From positions 1-34,268 of the forward strand of contig VBDQ01000083.1 in NCBI GenBank assembly GCA_005889075.1: DNA of 34,268 nt, given 5' to 3'. A model generated the notes under the pieces. It saw only the letters and a program-made list of their open reading frames with translations. It was not told the DNA's origin and made no database searches. The DNA comes from Chloroflexota bacterium (lineage in GTDB: Bacteria; Chloroflexota; Limnocylindria; P2-11E). The first letter of the stretch is position 1. Every line of letters starts with the position of its first letter. The position numbers and the translations under genes are program-made. Below, one piece after another: positions 24,754 through 33,007 of the stretch.

Positions 24754-25242
24754 CTAACCCCCGCGCGCGTCGCTACGCGGCGGCAGGAACGATTTGCGGA
24801 GCGGATGACCGGGGAAGCTCTCCTCGAGGAAGACCCGGCGCAGATCGGGATGATCGTCGAACTCGATACCGAACATGTCGTAGGTCTCGCGCTCGCACCA
24901 GTTCGCGGACGGCCATACGCCGGCGAGCGAGGGGATGTGTGGATCGAGCTCCGTGCAGGTCGTGCGGAGCATCACGAAGACCTTCGTCGCCGTGCCGCGC
25001 ACGAAGGTGACCGAGCGCAGCTCTGTTCCGGTGTCGACGCCCGCGTTGACCGAGTAGAGATCGCAGCGGGTGCGCGGATCATCGCGAACGAACCGAGCGA
25101 CCTCGACCAGCGACGCACGGTCGACGTCGATCACGAGCATGTCGTGAAGGATCGTGACGCTCGCCTTATTGCCGAGCTTCGCCGCGACGTGCGACCGGAC
25201 CGCCGCGAGGTCGATCGTCGGCCGGGGTGCGGTCAGTACCAA
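24754..25242 (-). CDS. nuoC: NADH-quinone oxidoreductase subunit C
   Basis: A 162-residue 30-kDa-type peripheral subunit. The signature is WCERETYDMFGIEFDDHPDL followed by RRVFLEESFPGHPLRKSF. The best start is a TTG at 25242 inside the last codons of nuoA, with GAAGGA nine bases upstream; no ATG or GTG gives a complete N-terminus. The gene therefore overlaps nuoA by ten bases, leaving no place for nuoB, which in other genomes lies between them. It is not fused to NuoD. Confidence 0.92.
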   Translation of the reverse strand: MVLTAPRPTIDLAAVRSHVAAKLGNKASVTILHDMLVIDVDRASLVEVARFVRDDPRTRCDLYSVNAGVDTGTELRSVTFVRGTATKVFVMLRTTCTELDPHIPSLAGVWPSANWCERETYDMFGIEFDDHPDLRRVFLEESFPGHPLRKSFLPPRSDARGG

Positions 25243-25598
25243 TTGAGCGCGTCCTTCTTCCACGCGTAGTACAGCCCGACCGCGAGGATCGCGATGAAGA
25301 TCACCATCTCGACGAGCCCAGCCCCTCCGAGCTGGCGGAAGAGGACGGCCCAGGGGAAGAGGAAGATCACCTCGACGTCGAAGACCACGAACAGCAACGC
25401 GAACACGTAGAAGTGCGTCGGGTAGCGGCCCCATGCCTGGCCGATCGGCTCCTCGCCCGATTCGTACGTGCGGAGCTTCTCTGGGGTCACCTTCTTGGGC
25501 GCGACGAGCCTGGCGAGAGTCAACAGGCCGGTCACGAAGAGCGCTCCTATGGTGAAGAAGGCGAACACATAGAGATAGGAGGCGCTGTAGTCGGGCAC
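25233..25598 (-). CDS. nuoA: NADH-quinone oxidoreductase subunit A
   Basis: A 121-residue three-helix subunit that sits beside NuoH at the quinone site. Conserved blocks are TYESGEEPIGQAWGRYPTHF, FALLFVVFDVEVIFLFPWA and the end YAWKKDALNWY. GTG 25598 is chosen (an in-frame TTG is one codon upstream): a TACGCT -10 ends eight bases before it and there is no ribosome binding site, so the operon mRNA is probably leaderless. It is the first gene of nuoACHJKLMN. Confidence 0.95.
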   Translation of the reverse strand: MPDYSASYLYVFAFFTIGALFVTGLLTLARLVAPKKVTPEKLRTYESGEEPIGQAWGRYPTHFYVFALLFVVFDVEVIFLFPWAVLFRQLGGAGLVEMVIFIAILAVGLYYAWKKDALNWY

Positions 25599-25606
25599 CA
25601 AAACCT

Positions 25607-25635
25607 AGCGTATTGAGCGCAGTAGGACCGAGCAA
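25607..25635 (-). promoter_or_regulatory. Promoter of the nuo operon
   Basis: On the minus strand a -35 TTGCTC (25635-25630) and a -10 TACGCT (25612-25607) are separated by 17 bases. The -10 is identical to that of lexA. Transcription would begin close to the GTG of nuoA. Confidence 0.6.
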
Positions 25636-25687
25636 ACCGACACCGTTCGTCCACCGATCCCCCGGTTGTCGCTACCACGTTGCGTGG

Positions 25688-25717
25688 TTGACACATCCGT
25701 TGGCTGCGGGTTACGGT
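25688..25717 (+). promoter_or_regulatory. Promoter of the LysM-M23 gene
   Basis: A -35 TTGACA (25688-25693) and a -10 TACGGT (25712-25717) with an 18-base spacer, the same geometry as the lexA promoter. Start of transcription is expected near 25724, leaving an unusually long leader of about 140 bases. Confidence 0.7.
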
Positions 25718-25737
25718 GCGTACCTCCCACGACGTCA

Positions 25738-25862
25738 GTACGAAATTCGTACATGGTGATTCGCTGGGAGACTCGACCGGACGCCGGCTCGAGTGGTGAG
25801 CGAAGGGATAGAGCGCGCACCAGGCCGCCACTGGCCACAACACCGGGAGGGAAGGCTTTCAC
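25738..25862 (+). promoter_or_regulatory. Structured 5' leader of the LysM-M23 mRNA
   Basis: The leader contains a perfect palindrome GTACGAA-a-TTCGTAC (25738-25752). A long hairpin follows: TTCGCT (25759-25764) pairs with AGCGAA, enclosing an internal loop GGGAG/GGTG and the 10-pair stem ACTCGA-CCGG / CCGG-c-TCGAGT (25771-25794) with a three-base loop. A second small stem and then GGGAGGGAAGG, the ribosome binding site, lead into TTG 25863. I compared it mentally with the c-di-AMP (ydaO) and c-di-GMP riboswitches and found no convincing match to their conserved cores. Confidence 0.5.
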
Positions 25863-26987
25863 TTGGGACACACGCCCCGCCGGCCTCAGGCCACACCAAG
25901 CGCAAAGCGGATCCTCCAGCGCAATGCTCTCCTCGTAGGCGCGCGGTTCAGCCGGACAGGTGGACTCGCGCGCGGCCTCTCGCTCTCGGCCCTCGAAGGC
26001 ATCGCCTCGTACGTCGCGGGGCTTGTCGGGGTGCGCGGGCTACGGCTCGCACTCAACACCGCCGTTGCCGTCCTCGTGCTTTCGCTTCCCTTCGCGGCGA
26101 CGGCCGCGACGCGGGCGAGCACCGACATCGTGCCGTCGGTGGCGGTGAGCGCTCAGACCGCCACGGATGCGGGCCGGGCGCAGCCGGCGGCGCGCGGGGG
26201 CACGATCTCCGCGAGCCGCAACCCGGTCACCGCGAACGCTGAGGGTGCGCGTCCGATCCAGCAGGTCACCGTGCACGAAGGCGACACGCTCGCGACGATG
26301 GCGAACTTCTACGACGTCTCGGTCGAGGCGATGGCCTTCGCGAACGGCATCAGCGACTCGCACTCGCTGCAGATCGGCCAGAACCTCAGGGTCCCGCCCG
26401 CGGAAGGCGCTCTCTACACGGTCGCCGACGGCGATACGGTTGATTCGGTCGCCGTGCGGTTCAAAGTCGATCCGTCGGTGATCATGTACTACAACCGACT
26501 GTACTTCGAGCCAGAGCACTTCGGACCCGGCCAGCTGATCTTCGTTCGCGGCGCACAGCTGCCCGCCCTCAGGGATCCCGTCCGCGTCGCGACCGCGATC
26601 CTCGCCGGGCCTTCCCAGGTCGCGAATCATCCGCGGTTCGGAAGCCTCTCCTGGCCCGTCGCCGGCGTGATCACGCAGTACTTCTGGTGGGGCCACACCG
26701 GCACCGACGTCGCGGCACCGTACGGCACCGGGATCGGCGCCTCGGACGACGGCGTCGTGACCGCGACCGGTTGGGTCGCCGTGGGCGGTCTGCGGGTGTG
26801 CGTGCAGCACGCCGGCAATCTCCAGAGCTGCTACTACCACACGAGCGCGGTGTACGTGAGCGTCGGTCAGCAGGTCGCGCGCGGCCAGACCATCGCCGCG
26901 ATTGGCCTCACCGGCGTGACCACCGGGCCGCACGTCCACTGGGAGTGCAAGCAGGCCGACCAGTTCGTCGACTGCCTGAGCCTCTAA
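25863..26987 (+). CDS. LysM-M23 peptidoglycan endopeptidase
   Basis: A 374-residue cell-wall hydrolase. A basic N-terminus leads into a membrane segment at about 64-80, followed by two LysM domains for peptidoglycan binding (about 134-178, starting QQVTVHEGDTLATMANFYDV, and 184-229) and a C-terminal M23 domain with His278 and Asp282 (HTGTD) and His357/His359 (HVHWE). The M23 domain shares VGG-RVCV and SCYYHTSA with the two lipoprotein paralogues at 6524 and 8581. TTG is taken as start because GGGAGGGAAGG lies seven bases upstream. Expression probably depends on the long structured leader. Confidence 0.88.
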   Translation: MGHTPRRPQATPSAKRILQRNALLVGARFSRTGGLARGLSLSALEGIASYVAGLVGVRGLRLALNTAVAVLVLSLPFAATAATRASTDIVPSVAVSAQTATDAGRAQPAARGGTISASRNPVTANAEGARPIQQVTVHEGDTLATMANFYDVSVEAMAFANGISDSHSLQIGQNLRVPPAEGALYTVADGDTVDSVAVRFKVDPSVIMYYNRLYFEPEHFGPGQLIFVRGAQLPALRDPVRVATAILAGPSQVANHPRFGSLSWPVAGVITQYFWWGHTGTDVAAPYGTGIGASDDGVVTATGWVAVGGLRVCVQHAGNLQSCYYHTSAVYVSVGQQVARGQTIAAIGLTGVTTGPHVHWECKQADQFVDCLSL

Positions 26988-27020
26988 CCCGCATCAGCTA
27001 GCGCTCCCCTTCCCGCACCA

Positions 27021-27026
27021 TATCCT
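27021..27026 (+). promoter_or_regulatory. -10 hexamer of the radical-SAM-like gene
   Basis: TATCCT ends six bases before ATG 27033 and no ribosome binding site is present, consistent with a leaderless mRNA. Confidence 0.4.
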
Positions 27027-27032
27027 CGCCCC

Positions 27033-28265
27033 ATGCTCTCTGCCGTCCACAGCGATCGCTCCGGACGCCTCATGCTCGTCGCGGACTACGCCCCCGCAAT
27101 GATCGACGGCGCCGGCGTGCGACCGTTTGAGGGCGGAGCTCCCCTCTCGCGGGGGGCCGAGATCATCACCCTCACCGGGCGTGAGGCCGTGGGCATCGAT
27201 CGCGCTGGCCGACCGCGGCCGCTGGGACCCGCTCGATTCGCCGTCGCCGCCATCGCGCGGCTCGGATCGCTCCGGACGGCCTTGCCGGCATACGCGGAAG
27301 ACGAGCGGGTGCCCGCGCTTGCGGCGCGTGCGTACGCGGCGGTGGCCGGCGATGCCAACGGTGATCTGCTGATCGCGGCGGCACCTATCGATCCGGACGC
27401 CACGGCGAACGATCTCCGTGACGACCCGGATCTGCCCGCACGCATCAGCGTCGTGCTCGGAGAGCTCCCAGGAAATCGACTGGCGCGGCAGCTCGCGCGC
27501 TGCGCGCGCGACTATCGATGCCGCGCCGCCGCGAACGCGTTCGCGGGTGTCGCCGATTGCGCGCTGCCGGTCGCGGCTCCGGCGAACGAACGGCCGCCCG
27601 GTCCGGTATCGATCCGCGGCGACGTCGACGCGGCGCCCACGGAAGCTGCCGCGTTCCACCCGACCGCGGATGAGATCGCCGCCGTCGCGGTTCGCCACTT
27701 CGCGGCCGGCGGGACCCTCGTCAGCTTCGGACGCGCATGCGAAGGCGAACCGCTTCTTGCGGCGCGGCTGCTCGAGGCCGCGCTCGAGATGATCCGCGCT
27801 CGGACCGCGACGGGGACCCTGCACGTCGAGACCAACGGCTCGAGCCCCGCGGCGCTGCGGCGTCTGATCGCGGCCGGACTCGACTCTGTCGCCGTGCGCC
27901 TCGCGTCCGCTCGCGCGGCGACGTACGAGCGGCTGCACGGGCCGCAGGGCTACCGGTTCGGTGACGTGCGCACCTCGATCGACGCGGCGGTCCGAGCAAA
28001 GGTGGCGCTCGCGCTCGTCATTCTGGTCATGCCTGGTCTCACCGATCGCGGTCAGGAGCTCGATGCGATCGTCGACCTCGCCGATCAGCTTCCCCCGGGA
28101 AGTCAGCTCATCCTTCGCGATCTGGCCTGCGACCCCAAGCGAACGATCGAGCTCCTGCGATCCGAGGAGCCCGCGATCGGGATCGCCAACGCGCTCGATC
28201 GCATCCGCACTGACGCGCCGCAGCTGCGCATCGGAGCGCTCGTCCGTCCACTCGCGCGCGTATAG
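27033..28265 (+). CDS. Radical-SAM-fold protein without the cluster cysteines
   Basis: A 410-residue protein. The C-terminal 220 residues look like a radical SAM TIM barrel: TLVSFGRACEGEPLL (SAM-binding GGE-like position), GTLHVETNGSSPAALRRL, AGLDSVAVRLASARAATYER and LVILVMPGLTDRGQEL. Just ahead of it, where a CxxxCxxC motif should hold the iron-sulfur cluster, the sequence reads VAAPANERPPGPVSI: with the family pattern I remember (CNARCLGC) all three Cys become Ala, Pro, Pro. Two other Cys (ARCARDYRC) lie further upstream with the wrong spacing. It is probably not a radical enzyme; a binding or structural role, or decay, is possible. It lies upstream of obgE. Confidence 0.6.
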   Translation: MLSAVHSDRSGRLMLVADYAPAMIDGAGVRPFEGGAPLSRGAEIITLTGREAVGIDRAGRPRPLGPARFAVAAIARLGSLRTALPAYAEDERVPALAARAYAAVAGDANGDLLIAAAPIDPDATANDLRDDPDLPARISVVLGELPGNRLARQLARCARDYRCRAAANAFAGVADCALPVAAPANERPPGPVSIRGDVDAAPTEAAAFHPTADEIAAVAVRHFAAGGTLVSFGRACEGEPLLAARLLEAALEMIRARTATGTLHVETNGSSPAALRRLIAAGLDSVAVRLASARAATYERLHGPQGYRFGDVRTSIDAAVRAKVALALVILVMPGLTDRGQELDAIVDLADQLPPGSQLILRDLACDPKRTIELLRSEEPAIGIANALDRIRTDAPQLRIGALVRPLARV

Positions 28266-28307
28266 GTGGTCGTGCGTCACTTCGTCACGCCCGACCGTCC
28301 TGCTGCG

Positions 28308-28322
28308 CCCGGCTGCGCCGGG
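28308..28322 (+). promoter_or_regulatory. Hairpin just upstream of obgE
   Basis: A perfect six-pair hairpin CCCGGC-tgc-GCCGGG, ending 11 bases before the GTG of obgE and touching its GGACGGAG ribosome binding site. No U-tract; it may damp read-through or initiation. Confidence 0.35.
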
Positions 28323-28333
28323 ACGGAGTAGCA

Positions 28334-29611
28334 GTGTTCGTCGATCGCGCGCGGATCGTCCTGAAGGCCGGCGACGGCGGTCGAGGTGTGATCTCGTTCC
28401 GCCGCGAGGCCCACGTGCCGCGCGGCGGCCCCGATGGCGGCGACGGCGGTCGAGGCGGCGACGTCGTGCTTCGTGTCGATCCCGAGCTCGGGACGCTCGC
28501 CGATCTTCGCTTCACCAAGGAGATCAAGGCCGAGCCTGGACAGTCGGGTGGCGGACGGAACAGGACCGGTCGCTCCGGGGCGGATCGTGTGCTGGCCATC
28601 CCACCGGGCACGCTCGTCATCGACCGCACCACCGGCGAAACCGTCGCGGACCTCGTCACGCCGGGCGACGAGATCGTCCTCGCGCGCGGCGGAGCGGCAG
28701 GGAAGGGCAACGCGCGTTTCGCGACCAGCACGCGGCGCGCGCCGCGGATCGCGGAGGACGGCGGTAAGGGCGAGCGCCGAGAGGTCGATCTCGAGCTCAA
28801 GCTACTCGCGGACGTCGGCCTCGCGGGCTTGCCGAACGCCGGAAAGTCGACCCTCCTCGCGGCTCTCACGAGCGCGCGTCCCAAGATCGCCGACTATCCC
28901 TTCACCACGCTGTCGCCAAACCTCGGCGTCGCACGATTGGATGACCGCGAGCTCGTGATCGCCGATATCCCCGGCCTCATCGAAGGCGCGAGCCACGGCG
29001 CCGGCCTTGGCGAGGAGTTCCTTCGTCACGTCGAGCGCACCCGCCTCCTCGTGCACGTCGTCGACGCCGCGCGACCCGAGCCCCTCGAGGACATCGCCAC
29101 GATCGACGTCGAGCTCGCCGCCTATGGCCATGGCCTCGCCGATCGGCCACAGCTCGTCGCGTTGAACAAGATCGACCTTGCGGAAGCTCGTGCGGCGGTT
29201 CCCGCGCTGGAGTCGGCGCTGTCCGCGCGGGGGATCGCCAGCGTGACCGTATCAGCCGCCGCGCGTGAAGGAGTGGGCGATCTGCTCCGCGAGATCTTCG
29301 ATCGCTGCCCGCCGCGCGAGGTCACCGCATCGCCTTCGGCTCCACGAGAGCGGCGGATCGCATTCGCGGGCGGGGCGCAGGACTGGCGGGTGCGCCGCGA
29401 GGGCGGCGCGTTCCGCGTGACCGGTGACCGCGTCGAGCGGCTCGCATCGGGCATCGATTGGGAGTCACCGGACGCCGCAGCGTACTTCCAGCACCAGCTC
29501 GTCCGCACCGGGATCGAGCGCGAGCTGCGGGCGCAGGGCGCCAAGGAGGGCGACACAGTACGGATCGGCTCGCTCGAGCTCGAGTGGCGCGAGCGCGGCC
29601 CAGAAACGTGA
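28334..29611 (+). CDS. obgE: GTPase Obg (CgtA)
   Basis: A 425-residue GTPase that acts in 50S assembly and stress control. The Gly-rich Obg fold fills residues 1-158 (KAGDGGRGVISFRRE, PRGGPDGGDGGRGG). The G domain has G1 GLPNAGKS (165-172), G3 DIPG (211-214), G4 NKID (278-281) and G5 SAAAREG. A C-terminal OCT domain (about 345-425, WRVRREGGAFRVTGDRVERL) is present, as in Gram-positive-type Obg. GTG start with GGACGGAG upstream. The stop overlaps the nadD start by four bases. Confidence 0.97.
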   Translation: MFVDRARIVLKAGDGGRGVISFRREAHVPRGGPDGGDGGRGGDVVLRVDPELGTLADLRFTKEIKAEPGQSGGGRNRTGRSGADRVLAIPPGTLVIDRTTGETVADLVTPGDEIVLARGGAAGKGNARFATSTRRAPRIAEDGGKGERREVDLELKLLADVGLAGLPNAGKSTLLAALTSARPKIADYPFTTLSPNLGVARLDDRELVIADIPGLIEGASHGAGLGEEFLRHVERTRLLVHVVDAARPEPLEDIATIDVELAAYGHGLADRPQLVALNKIDLAEARAAVPALESALSARGIASVTVSAAAREGVGDLLREIFDRCPPREVTASPSAPRERRIAFAGGAQDWRVRREGGAFRVTGDRVERLASGIDWESPDAAAYFQHQLVRTGIERELRAQGAKEGDTVRIGSLELEWRERGPET

Positions 29612-30162
29612 ACCGCATCGGGATCTTCGGCGGAACGTTCGATCCGGTCCATATCGGACATCTCGCGATCGCGAACGCGGCGCTCGACGAGCTCCGTCTC
29701 GATCGGCTGCTGTTCGTTCCCGCGCGCAGATCACCACTCAAGGAAGACGGGCCTGTCGCGAACGCGGCCGATCGAGTGGCGATGCTCGAAGCATCCACGT
29801 CCGGCGAGCCCCGCTTCGCAATCTCCCGCATCGAGCTCGACCGCGACGGCCCCTCGTACACGGTCGACACGCTCCAAGCGCTGCGCGATCAAGGCGAGCT
29901 CTTCCTCCTCGTCGGGAGCGACGCGTACGCCGAGCTCGCCAAGTGGAAGGACCCCGAACGGATCAGATCGCTGGCGACGATCGTGGTCGCGGCCCGTCCT
30001 GGCGCGCCGAATGCACCCCACGGGGTGCACCTACTTGACGCGCCGATGCTCGACATCAGCTCGCGCGAGTTGCGCGCGCGTGCCGCCCGCAGAAAGTCGC
30101 TGCGCTACCTTGTGATGGAGACCGCACTGCGATACATCGAGGAGCACCGGCTGTACCGATGA
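29608..30162 (+). CDS. nadD: Nicotinate-nucleotide adenylyltransferase
   Basis: A 184-residue enzyme that joins nicotinate mononucleotide and ATP to form deamido-NAD in NAD synthesis. The nucleotidyltransferase motif GIFGGTFDPVHIGHL is at the N-terminus and DISSRELR, the ISSTxIR-type motif, lies near the C-terminus. LLVGSDAYAELAKWKDPERI matches the family core. GTG at 29608 overlaps the obgE stop; a longer in-frame reading inside obgE is rejected. The stop overlaps rsfS by four bases. Confidence 0.96.
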   Translation: MNRIGIFGGTFDPVHIGHLAIANAALDELRLDRLLFVPARRSPLKEDGPVANAADRVAMLEASTSGEPRFAISRIELDRDGPSYTVDTLQALRDQGELFLLVGSDAYAELAKWKDPERIRSLATIVVAARPGAPNAPHGVHLLDAPMLDISSRELRARAARRKSLRYLVMETALRYIEEHRLYR

Positions 30163-30512
30163 CCGAGCTCTCCCCGAGAGCGCTCGCTGACGTGGTGGTC
30201 GACGCCGCGGGCGACAAGAAGGCGGAGGACATCCTCGTCCTCAACGTGTCCGAGCTGACGACGATCGCCGACCTGTTCGTCATCTGCACCGGTCGAGGCG
30301 AGCGGCAAGTGCAGGCGATCGCCGACGCGGTCAAGGACAAGGCCGATGAGGCCGGCCGGCGGCCGCTCGGCATCGAAGGCTACGCGGCGGGACGATGGGT
30401 CCTCATCGACCTCGGCGACGTCGTGGTCCATGCGTTCGTGCCCGAGGAGCGGCAGCTCTATCGACTCGAGCGTCTCTGGGGAGACGCGCCGGTGGTGCTG
30501 CGCATCGCATAG
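30159..30512 (+). CDS. rsfS: Ribosome silencing factor RsfS
   Basis: A 117-residue factor that binds bL14 on the 50S subunit and blocks joining with the 30S when nutrients fall. Conserved blocks: DKKAEDILVLNVSELTTIAD, LFVICTGRGERQVQAIAD, GRWVLIDLGDVVVHAFVPEE and RQLYRLERLW. It ends the obgE-nadD-rsfS cluster, an arrangement common in many bacteria, with four-base overlaps throughout. Confidence 0.96.
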   Translation: MTELSPRALADVVVDAAGDKKAEDILVLNVSELTTIADLFVICTGRGERQVQAIADAVKDKADEAGRRPLGIEGYAAGRWVLIDLGDVVVHAFVPEERQLYRLERLWGDAPVVLRIA

Positions 30513-30515
30513 CCC

Positions 30516-30521
30516 TACCCT
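30516..30521 (+). promoter_or_regulatory. -10 hexamer of the histidine kinase gene
   Basis: TACCCT nine bases before ATG 30531 and just after the rsfS stop; no ribosome binding site lies between. Confidence 0.3.
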
Positions 30522-30530
30522 CGGCCCGCC

Positions 30531-32418
30531 ATGGCCGCGACGCCGTTCGTCCTGCGCAGAGGGCGCCTCATTGCGGCCATCGTCGGTCTTGCCATCCTTT
30601 ATGTCCTTGCGGGCAAGCTCGGGCTGAGTCTCGCGGTCGTCAACTCGAGCACGACGGCCGTGTGGCCACCGACCGGGATCGCGATAGCGGCGCTGCTCCT
30701 CTTCGGCGTTCGCCTGTGGCCGGGCGTCCTCCTCGGCGCGTTCCTCGTGAATTTGTCGACGACGTACGGCATCGGCTCGTCGATCGGGGTCGCCATCGGG
30801 AATACTCTCGAGGCCGTCGTCGCGGCGCGGCTCGTTGGTCGATTCGCGAATGGGCCACGGGCCTTCGAGCGACCATACGACGTGTTCAAGTTCGCGTTCC
30901 TCGCCGGTCTCCTCGCGACAAATCTGAGCGCGACCATCGGCACGACGACGCTCGGATTGTTCGGGCTCGCGTCGTGGGCGGACTTCGGACCGGTGTGGTT
31001 CACGTGGTGGCTCGGCGTCGATAAACCGCGAGCCGCTCGCCTTCCTCACCTTCCCGGTGCTCGTCTGGGCCGCAGCGCGGTTCGGTCCGCGAGAGACGAC
31101 CGCGGTCCTGCTGCTGGTCGCCGCGATCGCGGACTGGGGGACCCTGCGCGGCTTCGGGCCCTTCGCGCGCGGCGACGTGAACTCGTCGCTGTTGTTCTTG
31201 CAGGCATTCATGATCGTCGCGGCGATCACGTCAGACGCTCTCGCCGCCGCGAGCGTCGACCGTCAGCGCGCCGAAGAGCAGGTCAGATCGACCGAGCACC
31301 GCCTCCGGACGGTCGCCGAGGAGGCCGCGCGCCTCCGCGAGGAGTTCCTCTCGATCGCCACTCACGAGCTGCGAACTCCGGTGACGAGCGTCCGTGGTTA
31401 CGCGCAGCTCGCCCAGCGTGCACTCGAGCGCGACGCCACGGCGGACATACACAAGGAGCTCGAGACGATCGTGCGGCAATCCGATCGCCTTGCGGCGCTC
31501 ATCGGGCAGCTCCTCGATGCGTCGCAGCTGCAGGCGGGGACACTGTCCGTGTCCCCGGTCCTGACCGACGTCTCCGCGCTCGCGCGTCAGACGACGACCG
31601 CCGCGCAGATCGCCAGCTCGCATCGCTTGATCGTCGACGTCGAGCCGGGCATCTGGGCCAACCTTGATCCGGTCAGGTTCGACGAGGTCCTCACCAACCT
31701 CATCGACAACGCACGAAAGTTCAGCCCCGCTGGAGGCGCCGTCGCCGTGCGTGTGGCGGGCGCCGGCGAAGAGCTCGAGCTCTCGGTCGCTGACGAAGGA
31801 CCAGGTATCGCGAGCGACCGGCTCCCTCGGGTCTTCGAGCGCTTTTACCGGGCGCACGACGATCGCGGGATCGCGGGCCTCGGGCTCGGTCTCTACATCG
31901 CTCGCGAGATCGTCGCGCGGCATGGCGGGCGCATCTGGGCAGAGTCCACGCCCGGTGAGGGGGCGACCTTCATCGTCCGCTTGCCGAAGCTGACCCTCGC
32001 AAGAGGGGCCGAGCAGCCCGAGCGCGCGGTGCCTGAGGTCAAGTCCGGCGGACGCGTGCTCGTCGTCGAGGACGATATCGAGATACGGTCGCTGCTCCTC
32101 GAGGCGCTGCGCGGGTTTGGCCATGAGGCACTCGGCGCACGCAATGGCCGGGATGGGCTTGCGATCGCCGACCGTGAACGGCCGGATCTGATCATCGTCG
32201 ACAAGCTCATGCCTGAGATGGACGGGACCGAGTTCAGCCGCCAATACCGGGCGCGTGACGGCAGCGCGCCGCTCGTCGCTTTCTGCGCCTCGCGCGACGC
32301 CGCTGAGTGGGCCGCGTCGATCGGAGCGGTCGCGTCCATCACGAAGCCGTTCGACCTCGCGGATGTCGAGCGCATCGTGGACCGCGAGCTCGCCCGAGCC
32401 GGATCGCGTGCGAGCTGA
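30531..32418 (+). pseudogene. MASE1 hybrid histidine kinase/response regulator, frameshifted
   Basis: Two frames make one sensor kinase. Frame 1 (30531 to about 31020) encodes the first part of a MASE1 membrane sensor (AVWPPTGIAIAALLLFGVRL, then VWFTWWLG). It then loses sense, and a frame one base later resumes with REPLAFLTFPVLVWAAARFG, the end of MASE1. The usual stretch between WWLG and this block, including membrane helices, seems missing, so a deletion with frameshift is likely. The rest is intact: HisKA with the phospho-His in SIATHELRTPVTS, HATPase with TNLIDNARKFSP, DEGPGI and GLGLGLYIARE, and a receiver domain with the phospho-Asp in LIIVDKLMPEMDG. The second part alone (GTG 31057) could still be translated. 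Confidence 0.75.
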
Positions 32419-32472
32419 TATGTCATCGCGTGGTCGGGTACGCTTATCGGGACGTTTGCGGACGTCGCCTAT

Positions 32473-32545
32473 GGGGCTGTAGCTCAGCTGGGAGAGCGCA
32501 TGAATCGCACTCATGAGGTCAGGGGTTCGATCCCCCTCAGCTCCA
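32473..32545 (+). tRNA. tRNA-Ala (anticodon CGC)
   Basis: GGGGCTG pairs with CAGCTCC (one G-U). The anticodon stem CATGA/TCATG holds the loop ATCGCAC with anticodon CGC. The T arm is AGGGG-TTCGATC-CCCCT. The 3' CCA is not encoded (ACC-G follows), unlike the tRNA-Asp at 6305. Confidence 0.95.
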
Positions 32546-32791
32546 CCGACCCGCGTTAATCGGCGCAATCACGCCTCTCTAACGATTTGCCCATCGCAAA
32601 GACCGCATGACCGAAGGTCAACGGGTCGGGACCTAATCTGCGCTGGAGCGCGAAGACCGGGCGCATCGGGCCACCGAATTGTTCGTTGACTGGATTCGGG
32701 GCGTAGTGAGCAATTGACTACGCGTGACGTCCGCCTATTGGGGTCAAACGATTACGTTCTCAGGCGACAGCTCTCCAGCTTTCGCACACCC
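32546..32791. other. Intergenic stretch after tRNA-Ala, no gene seen
   Basis: About 245 bases with no supported gene. It holds a small stem TGACC-gaa-GGTCA (32608-32620) and a ten-base copy, CCCTCAGCTC near 32785-32794, of the tRNA 3' segment. Its GC content looks lower than that of the flanks. Confidence 0.4.
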
Positions 32792-32995
32792 TCAGCTCGC
32801 TTTGGGTAGGGCTCCCTGGGTGGCGGGCCGCGGCATGGCGCGAGAGGCGACGAGCGCCCGCCTTCGCGCGGCGTGCTCAACGATCCAGGATCGGCGGCGA
32901 ACGCTGTCGGAGCCGCGCTCAAACGAGCCGATCACACAGAAGCCTGTGACGATCGTTCCCAGCGCGACTCCGGCTACGAACCAGATGTCTGGCAC
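32792..32995 (-). CDS. Small membrane protein (67 aa)
   Basis: A 67-residue reading: one N-terminal membrane helix (IWFVAGVALGTIVTGFCVIG) then a strongly basic tail (RRRSWIVEHAARRRALVASR). GTG start, six bases after a TACCGT hexamer on the same strand, the leaderless pattern found elsewhere in the window. No family. The gene is short and isolated, so it remains tentative. Confidence 0.45.
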   Translation of the reverse strand: MPDIWFVAGVALGTIVTGFCVIGSFERGSDSVRRRSWIVEHAARRRALVASRAMPRPATQGALPKAS

Positions 32996-33001
32996 GAGTC
33001 G

Positions 33002-33007
33002 ACGGTA
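33002..33007 (-). promoter_or_regulatory. -10 hexamer of the 67-aa gene
   Basis: TACCGT on the minus strand, six bases before GTG 32995. No clear -35. Confidence 0.3.

Noticed and set aside
25718-25862. c-di-AMP (ydaO) riboswitch upstream of the LysM-M23 gene
   Set aside because: The gene type and leader length fit, but the conserved core (CCGAA, GACAGCTAACC-like) was not found by eye; kept only as an unknown structured leader.
31231-32568. Long minus-strand frame beginning near GAEGDRTPDLMSAIHALSQL
   Set aside because: Its start is antisense to tRNA-Ala and the rest is antisense to the kinase gene; composition is that of a shadow frame.
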